64,000 bases of DNA from TK10-74A sp965217625 (GTDB lineage Bacteria > Chloroflexota > Dehalococcoidia > Bin125), in assembly GCA_965217625.1 (NCBI GenBank), contig OZ244557.1, positions 2,418,001 through 2,482,000 on the forward strand. Direction: 5' to 3'. A program made the position numbers and the translations under genes. The notes below the pieces were generated by a model. That model saw nothing but the letters and a program-made list of their open reading frames with translations, made no database searches and was not told the DNA's origin. Shown piece after piece: positions 26,010-35,373 of the stretch; position 1 is the first letter of the stretch; each line of letters begins with the position of its first letter.

Positions 26010-26789
26010 ATGTCCCTGGAACTGCGCAACGCGCACAGCGTGCTGGCCGCGCTGCGGGCCCGTCCCGCCGACGTCGAGGAAGTCGTGCTGCCGCAGCGGC
26101 CGGCCGGCGCGTGGCGCGCGATCGCCGATCTGGCCGCCGACGCCGGCGTCCCCACGCGCCTCGCCCCGTCGCCGGGCGACCGCCCCGAGGGCGCACGCGG
26201 GCGCCGCGACCCGGCCCCCAAGCTGGGACGCGAGGGCGCCGCCTGCGCCATCGTCGCGGAGCGGGCGCCCGTCGCCATCGAGACACTGCTGGCCCGCCCC
26301 ACCGGCGACGCCCCCGGCCTCTGGCTCGCGCTCGACTCGATCCAGGACCCGCGCAACGTCGGCGCGATCTTCCGGTCGGCGGCGTTCTTCGGCGTGCGCG
26401 GCGTCGTGCTGGGCGAGCATCGCGCCGCGGCCCTGACCGCCGTCGCCTACGACACCGCCAGCGGCGGGTTGGAGAGCGTCCCCTTCGCCGTCGAGATCAA
26501 CCTGCGCCGCGCCTTGACCGCGGCCAAGGACGCGGGGCTGTGGATCCTCGGCACGTCCGAGCACGCCACGCAGTCGGTCGCCTCCGTGCCCCGCGACCGC
26601 GACTGGCTGCTGGTGGTCGGCAGCGAGGAGCGCGGCCTGCGACGCCTCACCCTCGAGGCCTGCGACGCGCTCTGCATGATTCCGGCCCCGCCCACCCCCC
26701 GCGCCGGGGACCCGGCCGTCGTCCGATCGCTCAACGTCTCCGTCGCCACCGGCGTCGCGCTGGCGATCCTTTCCGGGCTGGGCCAGTGA
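26010..26789 (+). CDS. SpoU/TrmH-family RNA 2'-O-methyltransferase
   Basis: A 259-residue SPOUT methyltransferase of the RlmB/TrmH type. Motif 1 is DSIQDPRNVGAIFRSAAFFG, motif 2 VVGSEERGL, motif 3 VRSLNVSVATGVALAI, which form the knotted AdoMet site. An N-terminal substrate-binding part (about 1-90) begins LELRNAHSVLAALRARP. It probably methylates the ribose of a 23S rRNA or tRNA nucleotide. The ATG at 26010 is the first in frame with the conserved start. A 14-base tandem repeat follows the stop. Confidence 0.92.
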   Translation: MSLELRNAHSVLAALRARPADVEEVVLPQRPAGAWRAIADLAADAGVPTRLAPSPGDRPEGARGRRDPAPKLGREGAACAIVAERAPVAIETLLARPTGDAPGLWLALDSIQDPRNVGAIFRSAAFFGVRGVVLGEHRAAALTAVAYDTASGGLESVPFAVEINLRRALTAAKDAGLWILGTSEHATQSVASVPRDRDWLLVVGSEERGLRRLTLEACDALCMIPAPPTPRAGDPAVVRSLNVSVATGVALAILSGLGQ

Positions 26790-26828
26790 ATCGGAGCCGC
26801 CGAATCGGGGCCGGCGAATCGCGCCGCG
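26787..26828 (+). repeat. 14-base tandem repeat after the SpoU stop
   Basis: Three units: TGAATCGGAGCCGC, CGAATCGGGGCCGG and CGAATCGCGCCGCG. The first unit starts with the stop codon; the others have CGA in its place. Confidence 0.8.
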
Positions 26829-26931
26829 GGTGTCGCGCCCGCCCCCGGTCCGTTGGCCCAGGCGCGCCTGCTGCTGCACACTGGGCCCGTGGTCCGGCCG
26901 ATACGATGGGGCCCCGGGATAGGAGAGCGCT

Positions 26932-29121
26932 GTGGCTGAACACACGTACACGCAGGTCGCCGGGTTGCAGGTCGCGACGACGCTGCATCGCTTCATCGAA
27001 GACGAGGCCCTGCCGGGCTCCGGCGTCGAATCGGCGGCGTTCTGGCGGGGGCTCTCCGACTTGGTCAACGAGCTCGGCCCGCGCAACGCCGCGTTGCTCG
27101 CCCGGCGCGAGGATCTGCAGCGCGCCATCGACGGCTGGCACCGCGACCACCCCGGCGCCGGCTTCGACCCCGCCGACTACCGCGGTTTCCTGGAGGAGAT
27201 CGAGTACCTGGAGCCCGAGGGGCCGGACTTCCTGATCGACACCGAGGGCGTCGACCCGGAGATCGCGGAGGTGGCCGGCCCGCAGCTCGTCGTGCCGGTG
27301 GACAACGCGCGCTACGCGCTCAACGCGGCCAACGCGCGCTGGGGGTCGCTCTACGACGCCGTCTACGGCACCGACGTCATGGGCGACTCACCCCCCGGCG
27401 GCCCCTACGACCCCGTCCGCGGCGACCGCGTGATCGCCTGGGTGCGCGCCCTGCTCGACGACGTGACGCCCCTGGCGTCCGGCTCGCACGCCGATGTCGA
27501 GGGGTACGCGATCGTCGCCGGCCACGTCGAGGCGACGCTGCCCGGCGGCGCGCCGACGGGGCTCGCGATGCCCGATCAGTTCGCCGGATACGGCGGCGAC
27601 GCGGCCGCTCCCTCGGCGGTGCTGCTGCGTCAGAACGGGCTGCACGTCGAGTTGCAGATCGACCGCGAGCACTCGGTCGGCGCGATCGACAAGGCCGGCG
27701 TCGCCGATGTGATCCTGGAGTCCGCCATGACCACGATCATGGACCTCGAGGACGCGGTCGCGACGGTGGACGCGGACGACAAGGTTCTCGCCTATCACAA
27801 CTGGCTGGGCCTCATGAAGAGCGACCTGACCGAGGCGGTCACGAAGGAGGGCCGCACCTTCACGCGCCGCCTCAACGGCGACCGCACCTACACCGCGCCC
27901 GGCGGCGAGGCGTTCGCGCTGCACGGCCGCTCGCTGATGCTGGTGCGCAACGTGGGCCACTTCATCCGCACGTCGGCCGTCCGCGACCGCGACGGGCAGG
28001 ACGCCTACGAGGGCCTCGTCGATGCGATGGTGACCGTGCTCGCCGCCCGCCACGACCTCAACAAGCGCGATGGGGCCGGCCCCGCCGGCCTGCGATCGTC
28101 CCGCGCCGGCTCGGTCTACGTGGTCAAGCCCAAGATGCACGGCCCCAGCGAGGTCACCTTCACCGACGAGATCTTCGCGCACGTCGAGGCGACGCTGGGG
28201 CTCGCGCGGAACACGGTCAAGATTGGCATCATGGACGAGGAGCGCCGCACGACGCTCAACCTCAAGGAGTGCATCCGCGCCGCCAAGTCCCGCGTCATGT
28301 TCATCAACACGGGCTTCCTCGATCGCACCGGCGACGAGATCCACACGTCGATGAACGCCGGCCCCATGATCCGCAAGAACGACATGAAGGCGCAGACCTG
28401 GATGACCTCCTACGAGGACTGGAACGTCGACGTCGGGCTGGCCTGTGGGCTGCCCGGCCGGGCGCAGATCGGCAAGGGCATGTGGGCCGCGCCCGACCTC
28501 ATGGGCAAGATGCTCGACGAGAAGCTGGCGCACCCCATGGCAGGCGCGAACTGCGCCTGGGTGCCGTCACCGACCGCCGCGACGCTGCACGCCACGCACT
28601 ACCTCGCCGTGGACGTCTTCGCCCGGCAGCGGGAGCTGGCCGCCGGGCCGCGCCGCGCCGCCCTCGACGACCTGCTGCGCGTGCCCGTTGTCGGGTCCGC
28701 GGACTGGGGCGCCGACGAGATCCGCGCCGAGCTGGAGAACAACGCGCAGGGCATCCTGGGCTACACGGTGCGCTGGATCGACCAGGGCGTCGGCTGCTCC
28801 AAGGTGCCGGACATCAACGACGTGGGGCTCATGGAGGACCGCGCGACCTGCCGCATCTCGTCGCAGCACATCGCCAACTGGCTGCACCACGGCGTCGTCG
28901 ATGAGGCGACCGTGCGGGCCGTCATGCAGCGCATGGCCGCCGTGGTCGATGGGCAGAACGCGGACGACCCGCTCTACACGCCGATGGCCCCGGGCTTCGA
29001 CGGGCCCGCCTTCCGGGCCGCCTGCGACCTCATCTTCACCGGCGTGCGCCAGCCCTCCGGCTACACCGAGCCGAGCCTCTACGCCCGGCGCCGCGAGCGC
29101 AAGGCGATGGCCGCGTCGTAG
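26932..29121 (+). CDS. glcB: Malate synthase G
   Basis: A 729-residue malate synthase of the large G isoform (usual length about 720). It shows VILESAMTTIMDLEDAVATV, the loop TFTRRLNGDRTYTAPGGEAF, KPKMHGPSEVTFTDEIF with downstream IGIMDEERRTTLNL, and NAGPMIRKNDMK. It condenses glyoxylate with acetyl-CoA to malate in the cytoplasm. Translation starts at GTG 26932 behind AGGAG. No isocitrate lyase is nearby, so glyoxylate may come from glycolate, purines or the D-2-hydroxyacid/Ldh-type enzymes of this region instead of the full glyoxylate shunt. Confidence 0.96.
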   Translation: MAEHTYTQVAGLQVATTLHRFIEDEALPGSGVESAAFWRGLSDLVNELGPRNAALLARREDLQRAIDGWHRDHPGAGFDPADYRGFLEEIEYLEPEGPDFLIDTEGVDPEIAEVAGPQLVVPVDNARYALNAANARWGSLYDAVYGTDVMGDSPPGGPYDPVRGDRVIAWVRALLDDVTPLASGSHADVEGYAIVAGHVEATLPGGAPTGLAMPDQFAGYGGDAAAPSAVLLRQNGLHVELQIDREHSVGAIDKAGVADVILESAMTTIMDLEDAVATVDADDKVLAYHNWLGLMKSDLTEAVTKEGRTFTRRLNGDRTYTAPGGEAFALHGRSLMLVRNVGHFIRTSAVRDRDGQDAYEGLVDAMVTVLAARHDLNKRDGAGPAGLRSSRAGSVYVVKPKMHGPSEVTFTDEIFAHVEATLGLARNTVKIGIMDEERRTTLNLKECIRAAKSRVMFINTGFLDRTGDEIHTSMNAGPMIRKNDMKAQTWMTSYEDWNVDVGLACGLPGRAQIGKGMWAAPDLMGKMLDEKLAHPMAGANCAWVPSPTAATLHATHYLAVDVFARQRELAAGPRRAALDDLLRVPVVGSADWGADEIRAELENNAQGILGYTVRWIDQGVGCSKVPDINDVGLMEDRATCRISSQHIANWLHHGVVDEATVRAVMQRMAAVVDGQNADDPLYTPMAPGFDGPAFRAACDLIFTGVRQPSGYTEPSLYARRRERKAMAAS

Positions 29122-29130
29122 GCCGGCCCG

Positions 29131-29182
29131 GCTGGTTCCCGCCGGCTAATTCCCGCTGACTAGTTCCCGCTGGTTAGTTTCC
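29131..29182 (-). repeat. 14-base tandem repeat spanning the acyl-CoA dehydrogenase stop
   Basis: On the minus strand: GGAAACTAACCAGC, GGGAACTAGTCAGC, GGGAATTAGCCGGC and a partial GGGAACCAGC. The first three units contain TAA (29176-29174), TAG (29162-29160) and TAG (29148-29146). Steps of 14 bases place these in all three frames. Confidence 0.9.
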
Positions 29183-30427
29183 GAAGTCCCACGACTCGCC
29201 GTTGTGGTAGCGCTTGAGGATGTTCTTCGCGATCAGGATCTTGTGCACCTCGTCGGGGCCGTCGGCGATGCGCAGCGTGCGCGCGCCCAGGTACATCCCG
29301 GCCAGCGGCAGGTCGCCGGAGATCCCCATCGCGCCGTAGGTCTGGATCGCCCGGTCCACCACGCGCGTGTAGGCGGCGGGCACGAAGACCTTGATCGCGG
29401 AGATGTCGGTGCGCGCGTCCTGCTCGGCGTTCATCTTCTCCGCCGTCGCGATCGTCAGCAGGCGCGCCGCCTGAATGTCGATGTAGCTGTCGGCGATGAA
29501 GCCGTGCATGAACTGCTTCTCCTCCAGCAGCCCGCCGTGCACCTCGCGCGTCATGTCGCGCTCCAGCATCAGATCGAAGGCGCGCCACATCTGCCCGACC
29601 GAGTTCATGCAGTGGTAGATCCGGCCCGCGCCCAGCCGGTCCTGGGCCGCCTGATGCCCCGTCCCGCTCCCGCCCAGTTGGTTGCCCAGCGGGACGCGCA
29701 CGTTGTCGTAGATGAACTCGCAGTGGTCGCTCTCCTGCCCCCAGACCGGCACGCCGCGCACGAGTTGTAGCCCCGGGGTGTCGGTCGGCACGATGATCTG
29801 CGTCATCTTGCTGTTGCGGTCGCCGGGCGCGTCCGGATCCTCCGTGCGGCACATCGCGATCAGGAAGTCCGCGTCCTTCCCGTTCGAGGTGAACCACTTG
29901 TGCCCGTTGATCACCCACTCGTCGCCGTCGCGGACCGCGGTCGTGCGCAGCGAGCGCGGGTCCGACCCCGCGGAGTCGGGCTCGGTCATCGAGAAGCCCG
30001 ACTGCATCCGCCCCTCGGTCAGCGGCACCAGCCACTTCTGCTTCTGCTCCTCGGTGCCGTACTTGAGCAGGATCTTCTGATTGCCCGAGTTCGGCGCCAC
30101 GACGCCGAACAGCGCCGCCCCGCCCAGGCTGTAGGCCAGCACCTCGTTCATGTAGGCGTGGTCGAGGAAGCCCAGGTCGCAGCCGCCGTACTCGGGCGGC
30201 AGGTGCGGCGCCCACAGGCCGGCCGCCTTGACCTTGGCCTGGATCTCCCGCCGCAGCTCGGCCGAGCGCTGGCGGCGCGTCGTGTCGCGCGTGCCGTCGG
30301 CCCGCCACGACGACCACAGCTCGGTCTCGTTGGGCAGGATGTCGCGATTGACGATCTCGGCGGTCTTCATCCGGATCTCGTTGGTGCGCGGGTTCAGCGT
30401 GGGGACGGGGTTCACGTTCATCGGCAT
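29174..30427 (-). CDS. Acyl-CoA dehydrogenase, ACAD10/11-like
   Basis: A 417-residue FAD acyl-CoA dehydrogenase: FSMTEPDSAGSDP and HKWFTSNGKDAD in the middle domain, GAMGISGDLPLAGMYLGART in the last helical domain. Where short- and medium-chain enzymes carry the catalytic Glu, this protein has RIADGPDEVHK, the pattern of human ACAD10/ACAD11, in which an Asp is thought to act as base. It oxidises an acyl-CoA and should pass electrons to ETF (58346-60146). Substrate unknown. It is followed at its 3' end by stop-containing tandem repeats. Confidence 0.92.
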   Translation of the reverse strand: MPMNVNPVPTLNPRTNEIRMKTAEIVNRDILPNETELWSSWRADGTRDTTRRQRSAELRREIQAKVKAAGLWAPHLPPEYGGCDLGFLDHAYMNEVLAYSLGGAALFGVVAPNSGNQKILLKYGTEEQKQKWLVPLTEGRMQSGFSMTEPDSAGSDPRSLRTTAVRDGDEWVINGHKWFTSNGKDADFLIAMCRTEDPDAPGDRNSKMTQIIVPTDTPGLQLVRGVPVWGQESDHCEFIYDNVRVPLGNQLGGSGTGHQAAQDRLGAGRIYHCMNSVGQMWRAFDLMLERDMTREVHGGLLEEKQFMHGFIADSYIDIQAARLLTIATAEKMNAEQDARTDISAIKVFVPAAYTRVVDRAIQTYGAMGISGDLPLAGMYLGARTLRIADGPDEVHKILIAKNILKRYHNGESWDFGN

Positions 30428-30491
30428 GGGGATCCTGCTTCCTGTGTATGCGATGGTGTCGTGGGGCGCGGGCCGCGCGCCGACGACGAGG

Positions 30492-31328
30492 CTAACTTGC
30501 GGGCAGCTCCCGGCGCGCGTGCCAAGCCGCGGAGTCGACGATGCCCAGCAGCAGCCCGTGCTGCCGCAAGGGATGGATGAAGCCCAGGACGTCGTCGCTT
30601 CCGTCCCAGCCGGGACCGGTGCTCCTGACGCGCTCGCGCAACTCCGCCAGCGCGCCCGGGCCCGTCTCGATCGAGGCCATGTAGATGCCCTGCCCTGTCC
30701 TGCGCAGGAAGCGCGCGACGGCCTTCTCGGGGTCGGTGGGGTCCAGATACTCCAGGCTGTCCAGCAGGCCGTCGCGCGCGGTGTCGAACCAGACGATCGC
30801 GGCGTCGTAGCCGTACAGCTCGTTGGCGTAGCGATGCGTGAACATCTCCCCGATGCCCAGCAGCGCCCCGTAGTGCGCGATGGCCGCCTCGAGGTCCGGC
30901 ACGGCGTAGGTGATCTGCCACAGCCGGGTATCCAGGCCGATCGTCGCCCGGTCCTCGCGCTTGCTGATGATCATGCCGGTGCCGCCCCCGTCCTCGGGCG
31001 TGACGACGTAGCGCTCCGGGCCGCCGGTCTGGACCCGCACCCCCGCCGCCTCCATCGCCGCCGCGACCGCCCCCGGGTCGGCCGCCGCGAAGCCGCCCGC
31101 GAAGATGCCCCGCCGGTTCTCCGACAGGAAGGCCTGCACGGGCCCCTCGCCTGCCGGCTCCAGCAACTCCAGTTGGTCGCAGCCCCAGCCCAGCGTCAGG
31201 CGATGGGCGTTGAACGGCGCGTCCATCGCGTCGTCCACCACTTCGGCGTCGTACAACTGGCGGAAGGCCTCCGCCGCGACGCGGCGATCGGGCACGGCCA
31301 GGGCGAGGCGGTCGGTGCGTTCGAGCAT
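30492..31328 (-). CDS. VOC (glyoxalase/dioxygenase) superfamily protein
   Basis: A 278-residue protein with two VOC modules. The N-terminal module starts DRLALAVPDRRVAAEAFRQL; the second is LWQITYAVPDLEAAIAHYGA. VOC metal ligands (His/Glu) are present in the second module only in part (HRYANELYGYDAAIVWFDT). The fold is used by extradiol dioxygenases, glyoxalases and epimerases. The ATG at 31328 starts the domain. It lies between an acyl-CoA dehydrogenase and an enolase-superfamily enzyme on the same strand. No specific reaction is assigned. Confidence 0.8.
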   Translation of the reverse strand: MLERTDRLALAVPDRRVAAEAFRQLYDAEVVDDAMDAPFNAHRLTLGWGCDQLELLEPAGEGPVQAFLSENRRGIFAGGFAAADPGAVAAAMEAAGVRVQTGGPERYVVTPEDGGGTGMIISKREDRATIGLDTRLWQITYAVPDLEAAIAHYGALLGIGEMFTHRYANELYGYDAAIVWFDTARDGLLDSLEYLDPTDPEKAVARFLRRTGQGIYMASIETGPGALAELRERVRSTGPGWDGSDDVLGFIHPLRQHGLLLGIVDSAAWHARRELPAS

Positions 31329-31398
31329 GGTTGGTCCTCCGCTCTTCAACGTGCCGAGGACGAGGCTAGCGGGCATCGCGCTCCCGCGCTCGCGGAAC

Positions 31399-32508
31399 CT
31401 AGCGCAGCACGGCGCTCTCCAGCGACAGCGCCGCCAGCCGGTCGGGGTCCGGCTCCGGGATCGACGCCGGCGCCCGTACGACGGGCACGCCCGCCGCGTC
31501 GCGGTCGATGCTCAGCGGCCGCTCCGCCAGGTCCTCGCGATAGAAGCGGCTGCTGGGGAAGATGTCGGCCGGGTAGGTGAAGTTGTCGAGCATGGCCAGC
31601 GCGGCGCAGACGCTCGCCCCCGTCGCGCTCTCCAGCATCCCCCCCACCCAGCAGGGGACGCCGGCCGCGCGGCAGAGGTCGTGGATCGCGACCGCGTTGG
31701 TCAGCCCCCCCACCCGCGCCGGCTTGACGTTGATGTAGCCGCAACTGCGCAGCGCCACGGCCTGCCGCGCGTGGCCGGGATGGCCGACGCTCTCGTCGAG
31801 GCAGAGCGGCGTGCGCAGCGCCGATTGCAAGGTTGCGTGGTCGACCAGGTCGTCGTGGGCGAGCGGCTGCTCGATCATCGCAAGGCCGAGTTCATCGACC
31901 TCCCGGAACAGCGGCAGGTCCGACAGCCGGTAGCCGCTGTTGCAGTCGATGTGGATCGGGTGCTCGGGCTGCCGCGCCCGCACGGCCCGCAGCATGGGCA
32001 GATCCCAACCGGGGCGGAACTTGAGCTTGATCCGCGCGTAGCCCTCCGCGACGGCCCGATCGACGCTTGCCAGCAGCGCGTCGATGTCGTCGCCCACGCC
32101 GAAGTCCTGGCCCACCGGCGCCTCGGTCCGGGTCGCGCCGAGCAGCGCGTGCAGCGAGCGCCCCTCGATCTTGCTCCGCAGATGCCACCACGCGATGTCG
32201 AACGCGGCCTTGGCGAAGGGGTTTCCCTTGAAGGCCGACAGCCGATCCTGCAGCGCCGCGCCCGACGCGATCTCCTGCCCCAGCAGTCGCGGCGCGAGCC
32301 AGTCGCGCGCCAGTAGGAAGACCCCCGCTCCCCACTCCGGCTTGTACGTCGGCGCGGCGAACAGCGCGCTCTCGCCCCAGGCGTCGACCGACCCGCTCGA
32401 CAGCCGGCAGAGCAGCGCGTGGACGGCGCTGTCCTCGCCGTAGGCCGTGCGCCAGGGCGTGATCAGCGGCATCGCGACGTGATGCAGCTCGATGCGGTCG
32501 ATCAGCAC
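31399..32508 (-). CDS. Enolase-superfamily enzyme of the OSBS/NSAR type
   Basis: A 369-residue protein with a complete muconate-lactonizing subgroup active site: K161-L-K163 on the second strand, metal ligands D188 (IDCNSGY), E213 (IEQPL) and D238 (CLDES), and the opposite lysine K262 (NVKPARVGGL), with WVGGMLESATG after it. This matches the o-succinylbenzoate synthase / N-succinylamino-acid racemase family. No other menaquinone genes are nearby, so racemisation of N-acyl amino acids or another promiscuous activity is as likely. It is divergent from the ThDP enzyme gene, with a 99-base shared upstream region. Confidence 0.88.
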   Translation of the reverse strand: MLIDRIELHHVAMPLITPWRTAYGEDSAVHALLCRLSSGSVDAWGESALFAAPTYKPEWGAGVFLLARDWLAPRLLGQEIASGAALQDRLSAFKGNPFAKAAFDIAWWHLRSKIEGRSLHALLGATRTEAPVGQDFGVGDDIDALLASVDRAVAEGYARIKLKFRPGWDLPMLRAVRARQPEHPIHIDCNSGYRLSDLPLFREVDELGLAMIEQPLAHDDLVDHATLQSALRTPLCLDESVGHPGHARQAVALRSCGYINVKPARVGGLTNAVAIHDLCRAAGVPCWVGGMLESATGASVCAALAMLDNFTYPADIFPSSRFYREDLAERPLSIDRDAAGVPVVRAPASIPEPDPDRLAALSLESAVLR

Positions 32509-32607
32509 GCGTATCCTCCACAGGCGCGATCGGGGCGCGCTTGCGAGCGCCGGGCTGCGATGTTATCCCGCGCGTGGCGCACACGGAACGAAAGCAAGGG
32601 GGCAGTC

Positions 32608-34254
32608 ATGGCCGAACGATCGGGATCGGACCTGCTCGCGCAGCAGATGCGCGAGGAAGGCGTCGAGGATCTCTTCTACATCATGGGTGGACCGATCATC
32701 GAGGTCGCGGGTTTCGCCGCCGACTACGGCATCCGCACCATCGACTGCCGCCACGAGCAGGGCGCCGCGATGGCCGCCCACGGCTACGCCCGCGTCAAGC
32801 GATCGCCGGGCGTCTGTCTGGCCGCCTCCGGCCCGGCGACGACCAACCTGCTCACCGGCGTCGCCAACGCCTACCTCGACGGCGTGCCGCTGGTCGCGCT
32901 GGGCGGCGCCGCCGCCACCCGCGCCTTCGACTCCGACGCCTTCCAGGAGTACGACCAGCTCTCCATGGCGAAGCCCGTCACCCGCTGGGCCGCCCGCGTC
33001 CACCACGCCGATCGCATGCCCGAGTACTTCAACATCGCCATGCGCCGCGCCCAGGGCCCCAAGCCCGGCCCCACCTACCTCGACCTTCCCGGCGACGCGC
33101 TCTACAAGCGCGCCGAGGAGGAAAGTGTCTGGTTCCCGCCCGGGGGCCGGTTGCCCGTCCGCCCCGCGCCCGACGCCGGCGCCGTCGCCCGCGCCATCGA
33201 GATCCTGCGCGACGCCGAGCGCCCGCTCGTGCTGACCGGCAGCGGCGTCTTCTGGTCGGACGCCGCGGCCGAGCTGCGCGCCTTCGTCGATCAGGCCCGT
33301 ATCCCCTTCTTCACGACGCCGCAGGGCCGCGGCGTCGTGCCGGAGGACCACGAGCTCGCCTTCCTCGGCGCGCGCGGCCAGGCCTTCCGCGAGGCCGACG
33401 CGATCCTCACCGTCGGCACCCGCTTCAACTTCATCGTCTCCTTCGGCCACCCGCCGCGCTTCGCGGCCGACGCCAAGGTGATCCAGATCGACACCGACGC
33501 CGCCGAGATCGGGCGCAACCGCCCCGTCGACCTCGGCATCGTCGCCGACGCCAAGCTCGCCCTCGGCGCGCTCACGACGGCCGCGCGCGAGGCGGGCCTC
33601 CGCACTTCGGATACGTGGGTCGCGCGCCTCAGCGAGGCGCACGAGGCCAAGGAGCAGGGGTCGCGCGAGATCGCGGAGTCGGACGCGAGCCCGATCCACC
33701 CCCTGCGCGTCGCCAACGAGATCCGCGACTACATCGACCGCGACGCGATCGTCTCGATCGACGGCATGGAGACGCTCAACTTCGGCCGCCAGTGGATCCC
33801 CTCGTACACGGAGGGGGCGCGGCTCAACTCCGGGCCGAACGGCTGCATGGGCGTCGGCATCCCCTTCGCGATGGGCGCGAAGGTCGCCGCCCCCGGCCGC
33901 CAGGTCGTCGCCTTCGTCGGCGACGGCTCCTTCCTGATGAACGTGCAGGAGTTCGACACCATGGTCCGCCACGACCTGCCCATCGTCGCCGTGATCAGCA
34001 ACAACGGCGGCTGGACCGGCGGCGCCAACACGACGCCGGGGCGGTCGCTGGGCTTCGCGCAGCGCTACCACGACGTCGTCGAGGCGCTGGGCGGCCATGG
34101 CGAACTCGTCACCCGGCCGGACGAGATCCGGCCCGCCATCGAGCGCGCCTTCGCCAGCGGCAAGCCGGCCTGCGTGAACGTGCACGTCGAGGAGCACGCC
34201 CGCGCGACCACCGTGCCCTTCGGCGGCTACTCCACGATGATGGCGCGCTCCTAG
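32608..34254 (+). CDS. Thiamine-diphosphate enzyme, acetolactate synthase / oxalyl-CoA decarboxylase-like
   Basis: A 548-residue three-domain ThDP enzyme: the PYR domain with the activating E50 (CRHEQGAAMAAHGYAR), a central domain (PLVLTGSGVFWSDAAAEL), and the PP domain with the GDG...NN cofactor motif starting at residue 438 (GDGSFLMNVQEFD ... AVISNN). The family includes acetolactate synthase, oxalyl-CoA decarboxylase and 2-hydroxyacyl-CoA lyase, and the sequence alone does not separate these. No regulatory IlvN subunit is adjacent, which argues against a biosynthetic role. The stop overlaps that of the converging aldo/keto reductase within CTAG. Confidence 0.88.
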   Translation: MAERSGSDLLAQQMREEGVEDLFYIMGGPIIEVAGFAADYGIRTIDCRHEQGAAMAAHGYARVKRSPGVCLAASGPATTNLLTGVANAYLDGVPLVALGGAAATRAFDSDAFQEYDQLSMAKPVTRWAARVHHADRMPEYFNIAMRRAQGPKPGPTYLDLPGDALYKRAEEESVWFPPGGRLPVRPAPDAGAVARAIEILRDAERPLVLTGSGVFWSDAAAELRAFVDQARIPFFTTPQGRGVVPEDHELAFLGARGQAFREADAILTVGTRFNFIVSFGHPPRFAADAKVIQIDTDAAEIGRNRPVDLGIVADAKLALGALTTAAREAGLRTSDTWVARLSEAHEAKEQGSREIAESDASPIHPLRVANEIRDYIDRDAIVSIDGMETLNFGRQWIPSYTEGARLNSGPNGCMGVGIPFAMGAKVAAPGRQVVAFVGDGSFLMNVQEFDTMVRHDLPIVAVISNNGGWTGGANTTPGRSLGFAQRYHDVVEALGGHGELVTRPDEIRPAIERAFASGKPACVNVHVEEHARATTVPFGGYSTMMARS

Positions 34255-35315
34255 CGCGCCGCCTCCTCGTCCTTCGCGGGATCCCGGCGCCCGCGGGGAT
34301 TCCCCAGCGCCTGCGGGGAGTCGAGGTGGCTGGGGACGCCCTCCTCATCGAGGATCGTCGCGATGGTGGCGCGGTCGTCCTCGCTCAGCCGCCAGTCGGT
34401 CGCCGCGATGTTCTCCGCCAGTTCCCGTTCGTTGCGCATCCCCACCAGGCTGACGGTGACCGCCGGGTTCCCCAGCGCCCAGGCGATCGCCAGCTGGGCC
34501 ACCGACTTGCCGTATCCGTCGGCGAACTCCGCCAGCCGCCGCGTCGCCCGGACGGTATTGTGGAACGGCTCCCCCTCGAACTGCGGCAGCCCGAACATCT
34601 GGCCCTGGCTGCGCCAGTCGCCCTCCGGGAAGGTCGTCTCCTCGCTGAACGCGCCCGTCAGCATCCCGAAGCCCAGCGTCCCGTAGCCCATGAAGCCCAC
34701 GCCGTTGGCGCCGCACCAGGGCAGCACTTCGGCGTCCATGCGCTGGTCGTACAGGTGATAGCCCACCTGGTTGGCGGCGATCTTCCCGTGCCGGTTGGCC
34801 TCCTCCATCATCGCGACGCTGTAGTTCGAGACGCCGTAGTGGCGGATCTTGCCCGCCTGCTTCAGCTCCTCGAACGCGCCGATCGTCTCGGCGATCGGCG
34901 TGTTGTGGTCGGGCCAGTGCATCAGCAGCAGGTCGATGCAGTCCGTCTCCAGGCGCTGCAGGCAGCCCTCCGCGCACTTGATGATGTTGTCGTGCGTGCC
35001 GTCGTTGCCCTTGTTGTCGGTCAGCACCGGGTCGGCGTTCGGATCCTCCGGCTCCCAGCGAAAGCCCACCTTCGTGACCAGCACGATCTCGTTGCGGCGC
35101 TCCGCCAGCGCCTTCGCCAGCAGCCGCTCGGAGTGGTACGGCCCGTAGACCTCGGCCGTGTCCATCAGCGTGATCCCCGCGTCGATCGCCGCGTTCACGG
35201 CCCGCGACGCGTCATCGACGTCGATCTCCCCGTACATCGTTGTGCTCATCTCCCACGTCCCGAACCCGATCGCCGAGGTGACCAGGTCCGTGTCGCCGAA
35301 TGTGCGCTGCTCCAT
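34251..35315 (-). CDS. Aldo/keto reductase
   Basis: A 354-residue (alpha/beta)8 NADPH-dependent oxidoreductase. The catalytic tetrad is visible: Asp in LMDTAEVYG, Tyr in the same motif, Lys in IVLVTKVGF and His in LLLMHWPDHN. The C-terminus is highly charged. It reduces aldehydes or ketones, substrate unknown. The ATG at 35315 begins the conserved MEQRTFGDTDL. It is the last gene of a same-strand series of catabolic oxidoreductases running from about 42.3 kb. Confidence 0.93.
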   Translation of the reverse strand: MEQRTFGDTDLVTSAIGFGTWEMSTTMYGEIDVDDASRAVNAAIDAGITLMDTAEVYGPYHSERLLAKALAERRNEIVLVTKVGFRWEPEDPNADPVLTDNKGNDGTHDNIIKCAEGCLQRLETDCIDLLLMHWPDHNTPIAETIGAFEELKQAGKIRHYGVSNYSVAMMEEANRHGKIAANQVGYHLYDQRMDAEVLPWCGANGVGFMGYGTLGFGMLTGAFSEETTFPEGDWRSQGQMFGLPQFEGEPFHNTVRATRRLAEFADGYGKSVAQLAIAWALGNPAVTVSLVGMRNERELAENIAATDWRLSEDDRATIATILDEEGVPSHLDSPQALGNPRGRRDPAKDEEAAR

Positions 35316-35373
35316 GAAACTCTCCGTTCTCTCGAACTGCCCGACCCTTGGTGGATATCCCGCCGCGGCGCCG

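Noticed and set aside
31399..32508. Naming the enolase-superfamily gene menC
   Set aside because: Active-site residues fit OSBS and NSAR equally and no men genes are in the window.
32608..34254. Calling the ThDP enzyme IlvB for branched amino-acid synthesis
   Set aside because: No IlvN, IlvC or leu genes nearby and the context is catabolic; motifs do not separate it from oxalyl-CoA decarboxylase or 2-hydroxyacyl-CoA lyase.
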